A stretch of DNA of 64,000 nucleotides from Nonomuraea pusilla (GTDB taxonomy: Bacteria > Actinomycetota > Actinomycetes > Streptosporangiales > Streptosporangiaceae): contig NZ_FOBF01000006.1 in assembly GCF_900109355.1 (NCBI RefSeq), positions 62,001 to 126,000 of the forward strand, written 5' to 3'. The number at the start of each line of letters is the position of its first letter. Positions within the stretch are counted from its first letter, which is position 1. The translations under genes were made by a program, and so were the position numbers. Shown in pieces: positions 8,459 through 18,518 of this stretch. Below the pieces are notes generated by a model. That model was given only the letters and a program-made list of their open reading frames with translations. It was not told where the DNA came from and did not search any database.

Positions 8459-9130
8459 ATGAACGAACCTTCCATCGACTACGCCGACTTCGCCGAGTAC
8501 GACCGGCGCCAACGCGGCATCGAACGCCATCTGCTGACGTCCTTCCTCGGGGGACTGGCCGTCGGCCTCGTCGGCATGCTCGCCGTCGGCCGCGGGCCCG
8601 GCTGGCTCGGCCTCGTCTACGACCCCTACGTCTACCTCGCGCTCATCCTCGCCGTCGGGGCCACCGCGTCCGGGTTCGGCTGGGCGCTGCTGACCACCTT
8701 CCTCGCGATCGTCGCCACGCTGGTCGCGGGCATGGGCGCGGGCGCCCTGCGCGGCGGCACCGGCTTCGAGACCATCGGCGGCAGCGCCGCCGGGCTGAAC
8801 TGGACCCTCGCCCTGCTCGTCGCGCTCGGCCTGCTCGCCCACGTCACCCGTAGGCAGGACGGCTGGGGCGACGCCGCCGCCGGGGCGATCGGGGCGATCC
8901 TGGTCGCCGACGCGTTCGACCGGGCCACGCCCGGCTTCATCGACAGCGAGCAGGCGTTCTGGCCCTGGCCCGCGCTGGCGGTCGGCGTGCTCACCGTCGC
9001 CCTGGTGCTGTGGCTGCGCCGCAGCCTGTGGGGACGGGTGCGGGCGCTCGCCTTCTCCACCGTGCTGGGCGGCCTGTTCACGCTCGCCTTCGCCTCGTTC
9101 GTCACCGGATGGATCCCGCTCGCCCTGTGA
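8459..9130 (+). CDS. Integral membrane protein of unknown function
   Basis: The 223-residue protein starts with a short acidic cytoplasmic tail (MNEPSIDYADFAEYDRRQR), then shows about six hydrophobic helices: HLLTSFLGGLAVGLVGMLAV, the region YLALILAVGATASGFGWAL, the following TFLAIVATLVAGMGA, LNWTLALLVALGLLA, WPALAVGVLTVALVLWL and FSTVLGGLFTLAFASFV. No catalytic or binding motif is visible. The upstream 100 bp are relatively AT-rich and contain C- and G-runs (8415-8440) that could form a hairpin in the leader. The gene runs toward proS, 89 bp away. Confidence 0.7.
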   Translation: MNEPSIDYADFAEYDRRQRGIERHLLTSFLGGLAVGLVGMLAVGRGPGWLGLVYDPYVYLALILAVGATASGFGWALLTTFLAIVATLVAGMGAGALRGGTGFETIGGSAAGLNWTLALLVALGLLAHVTRRQDGWGDAAAGAIGAILVADAFDRATPGFIDSEQAFWPWPALAVGVLTVALVLWLRRSLWGRVRALAFSTVLGGLFTLAFASFVTGWIPLAL

Positions 9131-9219
9131 CCGGCGCCGCGCCCTTTTAAGCCCGAGCGCACCGCCCCCGCGACTCGATAGCCTGTAGTCCTCCACATCG
9201 GTTCGAGCAAGGAGTGGCC

Positions 9220-10962
9220 GTGTTGCTGCGCATGTCGTCGTTGTTTCTTCGCACCCTGCGGGACGACCCGGCAGACGCGGAAGTGCCGAGCCACAAGCTC
9301 CTGGTCCGCGCCGGCTACGTCCGCCGCGTCGCGCCCGGCATCTACTCCTGGCTGCCCCTCGGCAAGATGGTCCTGGAGAACGTGACGCGGATCGTCCGCG
9401 AGGAGATGAACCGGATGGGCGGCCAGGAGGTGCTCTTCCCCGCCCTGCTGCCCCGCGAGTACTACGAGGCCACCGGCCGCTGGACCGAGTACGGCGACCT
9501 GCTGTTCAGGCTGCAGGACCGCAAGGGCGTCGACTACCTCCTCGGCCCCACCCACGAGGAGCTGTTCACCGACATGGTGAAGGGCGAGTACTCCTCGTAC
9601 AAGGACTACCCGGTCACGCTCTACCAGATCCAGACGAAGTACCGCGACGAGGCCAGGCCCAGGGCCGGCATCCTGCGCGGCCGCGAGTTCCTCATGAAGG
9701 ACTCCTACTCGTTCGACCTCGACGACGACGGCCTCAAGCGCTCCTACGAGCAGCACCGCGAGGCCTACATCAAGATCTTCGACCGGCTCGGCATCACCTA
9801 CAAGATCGTGTTCGCCACGTCGGGCGCGATGGGCGGGTCCGCGTCCGAGGAGTTCCTCGCGCCCACGCCCACCGGCGAGGACACCTTCGTGTCCTGCCAC
9901 TCCTGCGGCTACGCCGCCAACGCCGAGGCCGTCACCACCCCCGCGCCCGCCGCGCGCGACATCGAGGGCCAGGAGCCGCTGCGCGTCCTCGACACCCCCG
10001 GCACCCCGACCATCGAGTCGCTCGTGTCGTACATGAACGAGCACCACGGCCTGTCGATCACGGCCGCCGACACGCTCAAGAACGTCGTCGTCAAGATCAC
10101 CACGCCCGGTTCCGACAAGGTCGAGACCCTCATCGTCGGCGTGCCCGGCGACCGCGAGGTCGACTTCAAGCGCCTGGAGGCGTCGCTCGCGCCCGGCGAG
10201 CCCGCCATCTTCGAGGCCGACGACTTCGCCGCCCACCCCGGGCTCGTCCGCGGCTACATCGGCCCGCAGGTCCTGCGCGAGCTCGGCATCCGCTACCTCG
10301 TCGACCCCCGCGTCGTCACCGGCACGTCCTGGGTCACCGGCGCCAACGAGCCCGGCAAGCACGCCGTCAACGTCGTCGCCGGGCGCGACTTCGTCCCCGA
10401 CGGCACGATCGAGGCCGCCGAGGTGCGCGCCGGCGACGCCTGCCCGCGCTGCGGCTCCGAGCTGTCCATCGACCGCGGCATCGAGATCGGCCACATCTTC
10501 CAGCTCGGCCGCAAGTACGCCGACGCCGCCGGGCTCGACGCGCTCGGCCCCGACGGCAAGCCCATCCGCATCACCATGGGCTCGTACGGCGTCGGCGTCT
10601 CCCGCGCGGTGGCGGTCATCGCCGAGCAGGCGCACGACGAGCTGGGCCTGGTCTGGCCGCGCGAGGTGGCGCCCGCCGACGTCCACATCGTCGGCACCGG
10701 CAAGGAGAACCAGGTCGAGGTCGCCCTGGAGCTGGCCGCCGACCTGGAGCGGCGCGGCCTGCGGGTCCTCGTCGACGACCGGCCGCAGGTCTCGCCCGGC
10801 GTCAAGTTCAAGGACGCCGAGCTGCTCGGCATACCGACCATCGTCGTCGTCGGCCGCGGGCTGTCGCAGGGCGTCCTGGAACTGCGCGACCGGGTGACCG
10901 GCGAGAAGTCGGAGATCCCGCTCGCCGAGGCCGCCGACCGCATCGCCGCCGCCACCCGCTGA
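9220..10962 (+). CDS. proS: Prolyl-tRNA synthetase, bacterial type
   Basis: This 580-residue class II synthetase charges tRNA-Pro. The N-terminal catalytic core shows motif 1 around [37 protein letters not shown], motif 2 around [25 protein letters not shown] and motif 3 near [18 protein letters not shown]. The roughly 180-residue insertion between motifs 2 and 3 is the editing domain typical of bacterial-type enzymes. The C-terminal anticodon-binding domain contains ADVHIVGTG and [24 protein letters not shown] at 9209-9214 places the start at GTG 9220 rather than at GTG 9214 or ATG 9232. Confidence 0.97.
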   Translation: MLLRMSSLFLRTLRDDPADAEVPSHKLLVRAGYVRRVAPGIYSWLPLGKMVLENVTRIVREEMNRMGGQEVLFPALLPREYYEATGRWTEYGDLLFRLQDRKGVDYLLGPTHEELFTDMVKGEYSSYKDYPVTLYQIQTKYRDEARPRAGILRGREFLMKDSYSFDLDDDGLKRSYEQHREAYIKIFDRLGITYKIVFATSGAMGGSASEEFLAPTPTGEDTFVSCHSCGYAANAEAVTTPAPAARDIEGQEPLRVLDTPGTPTIESLVSYMNEHHGLSITAADTLKNVVVKITTPGSDKVETLIVGVPGDREVDFKRLEASLAPGEPAIFEADDFAAHPGLVRGYIGPQVLRELGIRYLVDPRVVTGTSWVTGANEPGKHAVNVVAGRDFVPDGTIEAAEVRAGDACPRCGSELSIDRGIEIGHIFQLGRKYADAAGLDALGPDGKPIRITMGSYGVGVSRAVAVIAEQAHDELGLVWPREVAPADVHIVGTGKENQVEVALELAADLERRGLRVLVDDRPQVSPGVKFKDAELLGIPTIVVVGRGLSQGVLELRDRVTGEKSEIPLAEAADRIAAATR

Positions 10963-10973
10963 GCAGTCCCCGC

Positions 10974-11102
10974 GATCGGGCCCTGCGATCGGGCCCACGC
11001 GGCGCCTGTCCACCTGGCCCGGCCGTCTGTGGGGAACGTGATCGGGCCCGTGCGGCGGCCGTCCATCGGGCCCGGCCACCCGCGGGCCCCGCGATCGGGC
11101 CC
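10974..11102. repeat. Dispersed GATCGGGCCC decamer repeats
   Basis: GATCGGGCCC occurs at 10974, 10987, 11040 and 11093, and CATCGGGCCC at 11064. The five copies fall within 130 bp of the 255-bp gap between the convergent proS and DUF4439 genes. GGGCCC is self-complementary, so the copies can pair with one another. No gene is seen here. Confidence 0.65.
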
Positions 11103-11217
11103 ACGACGCGGCCGTCGCTCGGGCGCTGCCGCTCATCCCGCTCGGCGCGGCTGTCCTGGCCGACCGGGCGAAGGCCCTGTGGGCGTCGTGGCGGTGCGCA
11201 GCGCCCGGCAGGCGGTC

Positions 11218-11820
11218 TCAGCCCGCCGGGGTGGTCGCCGTGCTCTGGGTGCCGTCCTGAGGCCCCGGGGAGGGCCCCGTGGGGAGCCCGGTGGAGGCCG
11301 GGGGAGAGCCGGTGGGCGACGCGGCGGGCGGCAGGCCGGGGAAGGCGGCGGGCGGCGCGGGGCGCAGGCTGTAGGAGCGCGTCGCCGCCTCCTGCACGGC
11401 CAGCGCCGCGTGCTCGCGCAGCGCCGCGTCGGAGGCGGCCGCGAGCTCCAGGTACGCCGCCGCGACCCCTGCCTCCACCTGCGCCGCCAGCCGCGCCGCC
11501 TGGCCCGGCCCCGTGGGCACGAACGGCAGGGCGTACGACGCCTCGGCCTCCGCCGGCCTGCCGCCCCTGGTCGTGATCATGGCGCGCAGCCTGTCGCGCC
11601 TGGCCCGGTGCGCCTCGAAGGCGGCCGAGATCCTCGACCTGAGCGCGCCCGACGTGCGCGCGCCCAGCAGCCCGTACGCGAACACGGCGGCGTGCTCGGC
11701 CGCCAGCGCCTTGCGCAGCTTCTCGACGTCTCCGCCGTCCGCGCCGGCCTGGTCGCTGCCGCCGTTCGCGGTGGCCCTGACGCCGCCGCTCCTGGAAGCC
11801 CAGGCGCCGCCGCCGGTCAC
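11218..11820 (-). CDS. DUF4439 ferritin-like protein
   Basis: The 200-residue protein starts at a GTG that overlaps the stop of the preceding lipoprotein gene (GTGA), so the pair is translationally coupled. A ferritin-like helical bundle is visible: LRKALAAEHAAVFAYGLLG (about residues 28-46) with the E-x2-H signature, FEAHRARRDRLRAMI, and later VEAGVAAAYLELAAASDAALREHAALAVQEAATR. The last 40 residues are Pro/Ser/Thr/Gly-rich and probably disordered. No signal peptide is seen. DUF4439 proteins are predicted metal- or redox-linked; the role is unknown. A longer open frame upstream is an artefact of GC content. Confidence 0.8.
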   Translation of the reverse strand: MTGGGAWASRSGGVRATANGGSDQAGADGGDVEKLRKALAAEHAAVFAYGLLGARTSGALRSRISAAFEAHRARRDRLRAMITTRGGRPAEAEASYALPFVPTGPGQAARLAAQVEAGVAAAYLELAAASDAALREHAALAVQEAATRSYSLRPAPPAAFPGLPPAASPTGSPPASTGLPTGPSPGPQDGTQSTATTPAG

Positions 11821-12386
11821 AGCGACCTCGGCAGGGCCGCGGCGTGGACCGCCTCGCAGGCGCCGATGCTGGCGATGAGCTGCGCCAGGCCGGGTGAGGC
11901 GGTGGCGAGCTGGCGCGGGCGCTGCGCCGCCGCCCTGCGCTCCAGCTCGCGCAGCCGCGACAGCGACGGCCCGCGCTCCGCCCCAGGGGAAGGCGACGTG
12001 GAGGGCGCGCCGGACGGCCCCTGCGACGGCGACCCGGAGGGGGGCGGCGACGCGGAGGAGGAGGCCAGGGCGGCGGCGGGCAGGTGCCTGCGCAGCTCGT
12101 CCAGGTGCGCCCGGTGCCGGTCCATGAACGGGGCCAGCCTCTCGGCCCCCTTGCCGCCCAGCTCGCCGATGAGCGCGGCGTAGAGCGCCACCGTGCGTTC
12201 CTTCTCGGCGACGAGGGACTTCAGCAGCACGGTCTCGGGCGAGTCGGGAGGCGGGGCCTCGGGCGCGGGAGACCGGCCGCTGCAGGCGGTGAGGGCGACC
12301 GCTCCGCCCGCCAGCACGGCTCGCCGGGAGAGGTGACGCGGGCGCACGGGCTGGGACCTCCAGTGACGACGGAACGCAGATAGCAT
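11817..12386 (-). CDS. Ferritin-like lipoprotein
   Basis: The 189-residue protein has a twin-arginine-like signal (SRRAVLAGGAVALTAC) ending in the lipobox LTAC, with the lipidated cysteine near residue 35. The mature part contains helices ETVLLKSLVAEKERTVALYAALI and FMDRHRAHLDELRRHL, consistent with half of a ferritin-like bundle, followed by a Ser/Pro-rich linker and two further helices. It is likely exported to the membrane surface. It forms a two-gene operon with the DUF4439 gene, overlapping by 4 nt, and is divergent from rimP. Confidence 0.75.
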   Translation of the reverse strand: MLSAFRRHWRSQPVRPRHLSRRAVLAGGAVALTACSGRSPAPEAPPPDSPETVLLKSLVAEKERTVALYAALIGELGGKGAERLAPFMDRHRAHLDELRRHLPAAALASSSASPPPSGSPSQGPSGAPSTSPSPGAERGPSLSRLRELERRAAAQRPRQLATASPGLAQLIASIGACEAVHAAALPRSL

Positions 12387-12568
12387 CGTACGGTCTCGGG
12401 CCCCGCCACGCCGTCAGGCGACGCCCGGGGCCGAGCACGACGAGTGGCGCTCTTTCGAGCGCCCCGTACAGATAGGGTGTCAACTGTCGTCGCTGGCTGA
12501 GCGGCCGGGCGGCGCAGAGCCAGAGGCGAGGTCCGCCCGGCTGAGACTTGACAATAGGGGAGGTCGAT

Positions 12569-13081
12569 ATGGGCAGCGCATCACCCCGCGACCACCTGAT
12601 GAAGCTCCTTGAGCCCGTGGTCGGCGCGGAGGGCCTCGACCTGGAGGACGTCACGGTCACCCAGGCGGGCAGGCGACGACTGCTGCGGGTGATCGTCGAC
12701 CGCGACGGAGGGGTGAGCCTCGACGACGTGGCCGAGGTGAGCCAGGCCGTGTCCGCGGCGCTCGACCAGGACGACTCGATGGGCCAGGCGGCGTACACGC
12801 TGGAGGTCTCCTCCCCTGGCGTCGACCGCCCGCTCACGGAGCCGCGCCACTGGAGGCGGGCCGCCAAGCGCCTGGTGAAGGCCGAGCTGCGCGAGGGCGG
12901 CGCGGTCGAGGGCCGCGTGCTCTCGGCCGACGAGACGGGCGTCGAGCTGGACGTCGCCGGACAGGCGCGCAGGCTCGACTACAAGGACCTGACCCGAGGC
13001 AGGGTGCAGGTGGAGTTCCGCCGGATCGACGAGATCGACGACGTTGAGGACGTCGACGACGCCGACGGCGACGAGGGCTAA
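12569..13081 (+). CDS. rimP: Ribosome maturation factor RimP
   Basis: RimP (170 residues here) assists 30S subunit maturation. The N-terminal domain shows [46 protein letters not shown] and [20 protein letters not shown], both family signatures. The C-terminal SH3-like domain ends at about residue 150, followed by a very acidic tail ([17 protein letters not shown]). AGGGGAGG at 12556-12563 selects the ATG at 12569; an upstream GTG at 12548 lacks a site. This is the first gene of the rimP-nusA-ylxR-infB operon. Confidence 0.95.
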   Translation: MGSASPRDHLMKLLEPVVGAEGLDLEDVTVTQAGRRRLLRVIVDRDGGVSLDDVAEVSQAVSAALDQDDSMGQAAYTLEVSSPGVDRPLTEPRHWRRAAKRLVKAELREGGAVEGRVLSADETGVELDVAGQARRLDYKDLTRGRVQVEFRRIDEIDDVEDVDDADGDEG

Positions 13082-13092
13082 GGGGGAGCCTC

Positions 13093-14097
13093 GTGGACAT
13101 CGACATGAGCGTCCTGCGCAGCCTGGAGCGGGAGAAGGACATCTCCTTCGACCTGGTCGTGAAGGCGATCGAGGACGCGCTGCTGATCGCCTACTTCCGC
13201 ACGGAGGGCGCCGCGCCCAAGGCCAGGGCGGAGCTCGACCGCACCACCGGCCACGTCACGATCTGGGCGGCCGAGCTCGACGACGACGGCGACGTCGTCA
13301 GGGAGTTCGACGACACGCCGAGCAACTTCAGCAGGATCGCCGCGACCACCGCCAAGCAGGTCATCCTGCAGCAGCTGCGCGACGCCGAGGACGAGATCAA
13401 CTTCGGTGAGTTCGCGAGCCGCGAGGGCGAGCTGGTCTCGGGTGTGATCCAGCAGGGCAAGGACCCCCGGGTGGTGCTGGTCGACCTCGGCAGGATCGAG
13501 GCCGTGCTGCCCCACGCGGAGCAGGTGCCGGGCGAGGAGTACGTGCACGGCGAGCGCATCCGCGCGTACGTGGTGCAGGTGAAGAAGGGGCACAAGGGCC
13601 CCTCGGTCACGCTGTCGCGCACGCACCCCGGCCTGGTGAAGAAGCTGTTCGCGCTGGAGGTGCCGGAGATCGCCGACGGCACCGTGGAGATCGCGGCCGT
13701 GGCGCGCGAGGCCGGCCACCGCACCAAGATCGCGGTGCGCTCGCGCAAGCCGGGCGTGAACGCCAAGGGCGCCTGCATCGGCCCGATGGGCTCGCGTGTG
13801 CGCAACGTGATGACGGAGCTGCACGGCGAGAAGATCGACATCATCGACTGGTCCGAGGATCCCGCGGACTTCGTCGGGAATGCGCTGTCTCCCGCGCGTG
13901 TTTCCCACGTCGAGGTTCTCGATCTCGAGGGGCGTGTCGCACGGGTGACCGTGCCCGACTACCAGCTCTCTCTGGCGATCGGCAAGGAAGGGCAGAACGC
14001 CCGGCTGGCCGCGAGGCTGACCGGGTGGCGGATCGACATCCGGCCCGACACCCAAGCAGAGGACGCCGCCGGTTCCGTAGATGCGTCAACACGGTAA
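13093..14097 (+). CDS. nusA: Transcription termination/antitermination factor NusA
   Basis: At 334 residues this is the short actinobacterial form without the C-terminal acidic repeats of E. coli NusA. Domains in order are the N-terminal RNA-polymerase-binding domain (about 1-130), an S1 domain beginning at [23 protein letters not shown], and two KH domains. [19 protein letters not shown] (around residue 225) and [24 protein letters not shown] (around residue 295) carry the GxxG loops. The GTG at 13093 follows AGGGGGA with suitable spacing. The end overlaps ylxR by 17 nt. Confidence 0.96.
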   Translation: MDIDMSVLRSLEREKDISFDLVVKAIEDALLIAYFRTEGAAPKARAELDRTTGHVTIWAAELDDDGDVVREFDDTPSNFSRIAATTAKQVILQQLRDAEDEINFGEFASREGELVSGVIQQGKDPRVVLVDLGRIEAVLPHAEQVPGEEYVHGERIRAYVVQVKKGHKGPSVTLSRTHPGLVKKLFALEVPEIADGTVEIAAVAREAGHRTKIAVRSRKPGVNAKGACIGPMGSRVRNVMTELHGEKIDIIDWSEDPADFVGNALSPARVSHVEVLDLEGRVARVTVPDYQLSLAIGKEGQNARLAARLTGWRIDIRPDTQAEDAAGSVDASTR

Positions 14098-14392
14098 GCT
14101 GGAATATGGTGACCACGCGGCTCCACAGCGCACCTGTGTGGGCTGCAGGGTTCGCACGGCCAAGTCCGAGCTGCTCCGTCTGGTGCGGGTAGGGAACGAT
14201 GTCGTCCCCGACCTGCGAGGACGGCTCGCGGGGCGCGGTGCATCGCTGCATCCGTCCTTGAGCTGTCTGGAGCTCGCCGAGCGCCGCCGAGCGTTCCCGC
14301 GCGCGTTCCGCGTGCCGGGGCCGCTCGACGTCTCGCGCGTGCGGGCGCACCTGGAGGGAGAACCACCAATGTCATGTAGGACGCCGAGTTGA
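14081..14392 (+). CDS. ylxR: YlxR family RNA-binding protein (DUF448)
   Basis: The 103-residue protein carries the YlxR signature [19 protein letters not shown] followed by [22 protein letters not shown]. Members of this family bind RNA and are almost always encoded between nusA and infB, as here. The ATG at 14081 overlaps the 3' end of nusA by 17 nt in another frame, and no better start exists before the conserved cysteine motif, so the overlap appears real and suggests coupled translation. Confidence 0.88.
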   Translation: MRQHGKLEYGDHAAPQRTCVGCRVRTAKSELLRLVRVGNDVVPDLRGRLAGRGASLHPSLSCLELAERRRAFPRAFRVPGPLDVSRVRAHLEGEPPMSCRTPS

Positions 14393-14504
14393 TGGGCGGA
14401 GTCAGATTGCTATGAGCGCCTGATGAGCACGCGGCGATGAAGACGTCAAGGTAACGACGGTCCGGACGGCACAGCCAGCCTCCCGGGCCGAGTAAGGGAG
14501 TGCA

Positions 14505-17500
14505 GTGGCGAAGGTCCGGGTATACGAGCTCGCTAAGGAGTTCGGCGTCGAGAGCAAGGTCGTCATGGCCAAGCTCCAGGAGATGGGGGAGTTCGTCCGT
14601 TCGGCGTCCTCGACCATCGAGGCGCCGGTGGTCCGCAGGCTCACCGAAGCTCTGGGCGCATCGAAGGGTGGGCCCTCCAGGGGCGGCGGTTCGCCGTCCA
14701 ACAAGCCGCAGCCGCCGAGGGCTGCTCCCCGGCCGGGCGACAGCCAGGCCGGCAACGGCGCCGCCGAGGCGCCTGTCCAGTCCGCTCCGCGTCCGGGCCC
14801 GAGGCCCGGTCCGCGTCCCGGCCCGGTGGGCGGCGGCCAGCCGCGCCCGCCGGTGCCGATGCCTCCGCAGCAGCAGCAGCCGCAGCCTGAGGCCGCGCGT
14901 GGCGAGAGCACGTCCGGCGCGCCGCAGGCGCGCTTCGACAGCGGCACCCGTCCGACTCCGGGCCCGCGCCCGGGCCCGGGCCCGCGTCCTGGCGCCCCCT
15001 CCGGTGGCGGCACGCAGGCTCCGCGTCCCGGCGGCCAGTCCGGTGGCGGTCCGCGTCCCGGTCCGCGTCCCGGCGCTCCGTCCGGTGGCGGCCAGGCTCC
15101 GCGTCCTGGTGCTCCGTCCGGTGGCGGTCCGCGTCCCGGCCCCGGGCCCAAGCCCGGTCCGCGCGGCCCGCGTCCCGGCAACAACCCGTTCTCGTCCAAC
15201 GCCAGCGGCATGGGGCAGGCGCGCCCGCCGCGGCCGGGCGGTCCCCGTCCCGACGGCGGCCCCGGCCAGCGCGATCGGCGTGACGGCGGTTCCCGCGACG
15301 GCGCGATGCCGCGTCCGCCGCAGGGCCGTCCCGGCGGCGACGCCAGGCCGACTCCCGGCCCGCGTCCCGGTCCGCCCGGCGCCGCGGGTCCGCGTCCGGG
15401 TCCCGGTTCCGCCGGCCCGCGTCCTGGCGGTCCGCGTCCGAACCCGATGATGATGCCGCAGGGCCGTCCCGCCGCTCCCGGCGGCGCCGGTCGTCCTGGT
15501 GGCGGCGGCGGTCGTCCCGGTGGCGGTGGCGGCGGTGGCCGTCCCGGCGGCGGTGGCGGTCGTCCCGGTGGCGGCGGCTTCGCCGGCCGTCCCGGTGGCG
15601 GTGGCGCCGGTCCGCGTACGGGCACCGGTGGTCCCGGTGGCGGCGGCGGCTTCGGCGGCCGTCCCGGTCCGGGTGGCCGTGGTCGTGGCGGCGGCACGGC
15701 GGGTGCCTTCGGGCGTCCCGGCGGCCGTCCTGCCCGCGGGCGCAAGTCCAAGCGTCAGAGGCGCCAGGAGTTCGACAACATGTCGGCGCCGGCGATCGGC
15801 GGTGTGCAGGTCGCCCGCGGCAACGGCGCGACGATCCGGCTGCCGCGCGGCGCGTCGCTGTCCGACTTCGCCGACCGCATCGGCGCGAACCCCGCCTCGC
15901 TCGTGCAGATCATGCTGCACCTGGGCGAGATGGTCACCGCGACCCAGTCGGTGAACGAGGAGACGCTGCAGCTGCTCGGCGCCGAGCTCGACTACAACAT
16001 CCAGGTCGTCAGCCCGGAGGAGGAGGACCGCGAGCTTCTCGAGGCCTTCGACATCGAGTTCGGCGAGGACGAGGGCGACGAGGACGACCTCGCCGCGCGT
16101 CCGCCGGTCGTGACCGTCATGGGTCACGTCGACCACGGTAAGACCAAGCTGCTCGACGCCATCCGCAAGACGAACATCGTCGCGCGCGAGGCAGGCGGCA
16201 TCACGCAGCACATCGGCGCTTACCAGGTCTCCGCCGAGCACGAGGGCGAAGAGCGGAAGATCACCTTCATCGACACCCCGGGTCACGAGGCGTTCACCGC
16301 CATGCGTGCCCGAGGCGCGAAGTCCACGGACATCGCGGTGCTGGTGGTCGCGGCCGACGACGGCGTCAAGCCGCAGACGGTCGAGGCTCTGAACCACGCC
16401 CAGGCGGCGGACGTCCCCGTCGTGGTCGCGGTCAACAAGATCGACAAGGAGGGCGCCGACCCGAACAAGGTCCGTGCCCAGCTCACCGAGTACGGTCTGG
16501 TGGCCGAGGAGTACGGCGGCTCGACCCTCTTCGTCGACATCTCGGCGAAGAACGGCACGGGCATCGACGACCTGCTGGAAGCGATCCTGCTGACCGCGGA
16601 CGCCGAGCTCGACCTGCGGGCCAACCCGACCATGGACGCCCAGGGCATCGCGATCGAGGCGCACCTCGACAAGGGCCGCGGCCCCGTCGCGACCGTCCTC
16701 GTCCAGCGCGGCACGCTGCGCGTCGGCGACTCGATCGTCTGTGGCGAGGCGTTCGGACGTGTCCGCGCGCTGCTCGACGACAACGGCGAGCCGGTCGAGG
16801 AGGCGACCCCGTCGCGTCCGGTCCTGGTGATGGGCCTCACGGCCGTGCCGAGCGCCGGTGACAACTTCATCGTCGTCACCGACGACCGCATGGCCAGGCA
16901 GATCGCCCAGCAGCGCGCCGCGCGCAAGCGCAGCGCCGACATGGCGAAGTCGAGCCGTCGCCGCACCCTCGAGGAGCTGTTCAGCGACCTCGAGAAGGGC
17001 CGTGTCGACGAGCTCAAGCTCATCATCAAGGGTGACGTGTCCGGTTCGGTCGAGGCGCTGGAAGACGCGCTGCTCAAGATCGACGTCGGCGACGAGGTCA
17101 GGCTCCGCGTCCTGCACCGCGCCGTCGGTGCGATCACCGAGCACGACGTCAACCTGGCGATGGGCGACGACAACGCCGTCATCATCGGCTTCAACGTCCG
17201 CCCCGAGCCTCGGGCGCGCGACCTGGCCGAGCGCGAGGGCGTCGACATCCGCTACTACTCGGTCATCTACCAGGCGATCGAGGAGATCGAGGCGGCCCTC
17301 AAGGGCATGCTCAAGCCCGAGTTCGAAGAGGTCCAGCTCGGCACGGCGGAGGTCCGCGAGGTCTTCAAGGTGCCGAAGATCGGCAACATCGCCGGTTCTC
17401 TGGTCCGCTCCGGCGTGATCGTCCGCAACAGCAAGGCCAGGGTGATCCGCGACGGCGTCGTCGTCGCCGACAACCTGACCGTCTCGTCGCTGCGTCGTTT

Positions 17501-17621
17501 CAAGGATGACGCGACCGAGGTCCGCGAGGGCTTCGAGTGCGGTATCGGTGTCGGTTACAACGACATCCGGATCGACGACGTGATCGAGACGTTCGAGATG
17601 CGGGAGAAGCCGCGCGCGTGA
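14505..17621 (+). CDS. infB: Translation initiation factor IF-2
   Basis: The 1038-residue protein delivers initiator tRNA to the 30S subunit. Residues 1-50 form the IF2_N domain ([25 protein letters not shown]). Residues 60-420 are a very long Pro/Gly/Arg-rich linker that becomes nearly pure GGGR/PGGG repeats around 15490-15700. The GTPase domain starts near residue 520: G1 GHVDHGKT, G3 DTPGHE, G4 NKID. Domains II-IV follow to the C-terminus. AAGGGA precedes the GTG at 14505. The linker is much longer than in E. coli, as is common in actinobacteria. Confidence 0.97.
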   Translation: MAKVRVYELAKEFGVESKVVMAKLQEMGEFVRSASSTIEAPVVRRLTEALGASKGGPSRGGGSPSNKPQPPRAAPRPGDSQAGNGAAEAPVQSAPRPGPRPGPRPGPVGGGQPRPPVPMPPQQQQPQPEAARGESTSGAPQARFDSGTRPTPGPRPGPGPRPGAPSGGGTQAPRPGGQSGGGPRPGPRPGAPSGGGQAPRPGAPSGGGPRPGPGPKPGPRGPRPGNNPFSSNASGMGQARPPRPGGPRPDGGPGQRDRRDGGSRDGAMPRPPQGRPGGDARPTPGPRPGPPGAAGPRPGPGSAGPRPGGPRPNPMMMPQGRPAAPGGAGRPGGGGGRPGGGGGGGRPGGGGGRPGGGGFAGRPGGGGAGPRTGTGGPGGGGGFGGRPGPGGRGRGGGTAGAFGRPGGRPARGRKSKRQRRQEFDNMSAPAIGGVQVARGNGATIRLPRGASLSDFADRIGANPASLVQIMLHLGEMVTATQSVNEETLQLLGAELDYNIQVVSPEEEDRELLEAFDIEFGEDEGDEDDLAARPPVVTVMGHVDHGKTKLLDAIRKTNIVAREAGGITQHIGAYQVSAEHEGEERKITFIDTPGHEAFTAMRARGAKSTDIAVLVVAADDGVKPQTVEALNHAQAADVPVVVAVNKIDKEGADPNKVRAQLTEYGLVAEEYGGSTLFVDISAKNGTGIDDLLEAILLTADAELDLRANPTMDAQGIAIEAHLDKGRGPVATVLVQRGTLRVGDSIVCGEAFGRVRALLDDNGEPVEEATPSRPVLVMGLTAVPSAGDNFIVVTDDRMARQIAQQRAARKRSADMAKSSRRRTLEELFSDLEKGRVDELKLIIKGDVSGSVEALEDALLKIDVGDEVRLRVLHRAVGAITEHDVNLAMGDDNAVIIGFNVRPEPRARDLAEREGVDIRYYSVIYQAIEEIEAALKGMLKPEFEEVQLGTAEVREVFKVPKIGNIAGSLVRSGVIVRNSKARVIRDGVVVADNLTVSSLRRFKDDATEVREGFECGIGVGYNDIRIDDVIETFEMREKPRA

Positions 17622-17629
17622 CGTGCGGC

Positions 17630-17658
17630 CGGGCGCCCGGCGGGACATCCGCCGGGCG
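17630..17658 (+). terminator. Strong hairpin after infB
   Basis: A perfect 12-bp stem GGCGCCCGGCGG (17630-17641) pairs with its complement at 17647-17658 across the 5-nt loop GACAT, directly after the infB stop. There is no long U-run, as is usual for actinobacterial terminators. It separates the rimP-infB genes from the rbfA-truB genes. Confidence 0.75.
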
Positions 17659-17741
17659 CCTCTCGCACGCCCTGGCCTGGTCCCCACCGCAGCAGGCCGG
17701 CCGTGCGTCTGACACACCAGTGCAAGCGGTGGTTGCCAACG

Positions 17742-18038
17742 ATGTATGTGGGTGCTCTGACCCTGGACATCCTGCTCGGCGACGTGCGGTCGCTCAAGCA
17801 GAAGCGCTCCGTCGTGCGGCCCCTGGTCGCCGAGCTGCTGCGGCGTTACCCCGGCATCGCCGTCGCTGAGACCGGCCATCTCGACCTGCACCGCAGGGCG
17901 GAGGTCGGCGTCGCGGTCGTCTCCGCCTCCGCGGGCAACTGCAAGGAGGTGCTCGACGCCTGCGAGCGCCTGGTGGCCTTCCGCCCCGAGATCGAGCTGC
18001 TGTCGGCCAGGCAGCGGCTCTACACAGACGAAGATTGA
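17742..18038 (+). CDS. DUF503 family protein (YlxP-like)
   Basis: This 98-residue protein begins MYVGALTLDILLGDVRSLKQKRSVV, the hallmark of the DUF503/YlxP family, and continues with VAVVSASAGNCKEVLDACERLV. The family is conserved between infB and rbfA and may bind RNA or support ribosome biogenesis; its biochemistry is unknown. The frame is open from a GTG at 17703, but the conserved sequence starts at the ATG at 17742. Confidence 0.9.
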   Translation: MYVGALTLDILLGDVRSLKQKRSVVRPLVAELLRRYPGIAVAETGHLDLHRRAEVGVAVVSASAGNCKEVLDACERLVAFRPEIELLSARQRLYTDED

Positions 18039-18077
18039 ACGACTGCACGACCGGGTCGTGCGTGAGGGGGAGCGAAC

Positions 18078-18518
18078 ATGGTGGACGCAGCACGAGCGCG
18101 CAAGCTCGCCGACCGCATCCAGCAGATCGTCGCCGAGATGCTGGAGCGCCGGATCAAGGACCCGCGTCTGGGCTTCGTCACCGTGACCGACACGCGCATC
18201 ACGCCCGACCTGCGCGAGGCGACGGTGTTCTACACGGTGTTCGGTTCCGAGGCCGAGCGCGCCGACAGCGCGGCCGCGCTGGAGAGCGCCAAGGGCATCA
18301 TCCGCTCCGAGGTGGGCCGCCAGACCGGTGTCCGTTTCACGCCGACCCTGACGTTCAAGCACGACCCGCTGCCCGACACCGCGCGCCAGCTCGACGACCT
18401 GATCGTGGCCGCGCGGGCGCGTGACGCCGAGGTGGCGCGCCGGGCGGCCGACGCCTCGTACGCCGGCGACGCCGACCCGTACAGGAAGCCGGACGAGGGC
18501 GAGGACGACGAGGCGTGA
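18078..18518 (+). CDS. rbfA: 30S ribosome-binding factor RbfA
   Basis: RbfA (146 residues) is a KH-like protein needed for late 16S rRNA 5'-end maturation. Conserved elements are [38 protein letters not shown] and [28 protein letters not shown] (the last split by small changes). The GGGGGAGCG before the ATG at 18078 is a good ribosome-binding site. The stop overlaps the DHH gene start (GTGA), so the two are coupled. Confidence 0.95.
   Translation: MVDAARARKLADRIQQIVAEMLERRIKDPRLGFVTVTDTRITPDLREATVFYTVFGSEAERADSAAALESAKGIIRSEVGRQTGVRFTPTLTFKHDPLPDTARQLDDLIVAARARDAEVARRAADASYAGDADPYRKPDEGEDDEA

Noticed and set aside
11821..12867. Extension of the DUF4439 frame upstream to 12867
   Set aside because: It would overlap the lipoprotein gene and the start of rimP in other frames. 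The GTG at 11820 coupled to the lipoprotein stop is a better start.
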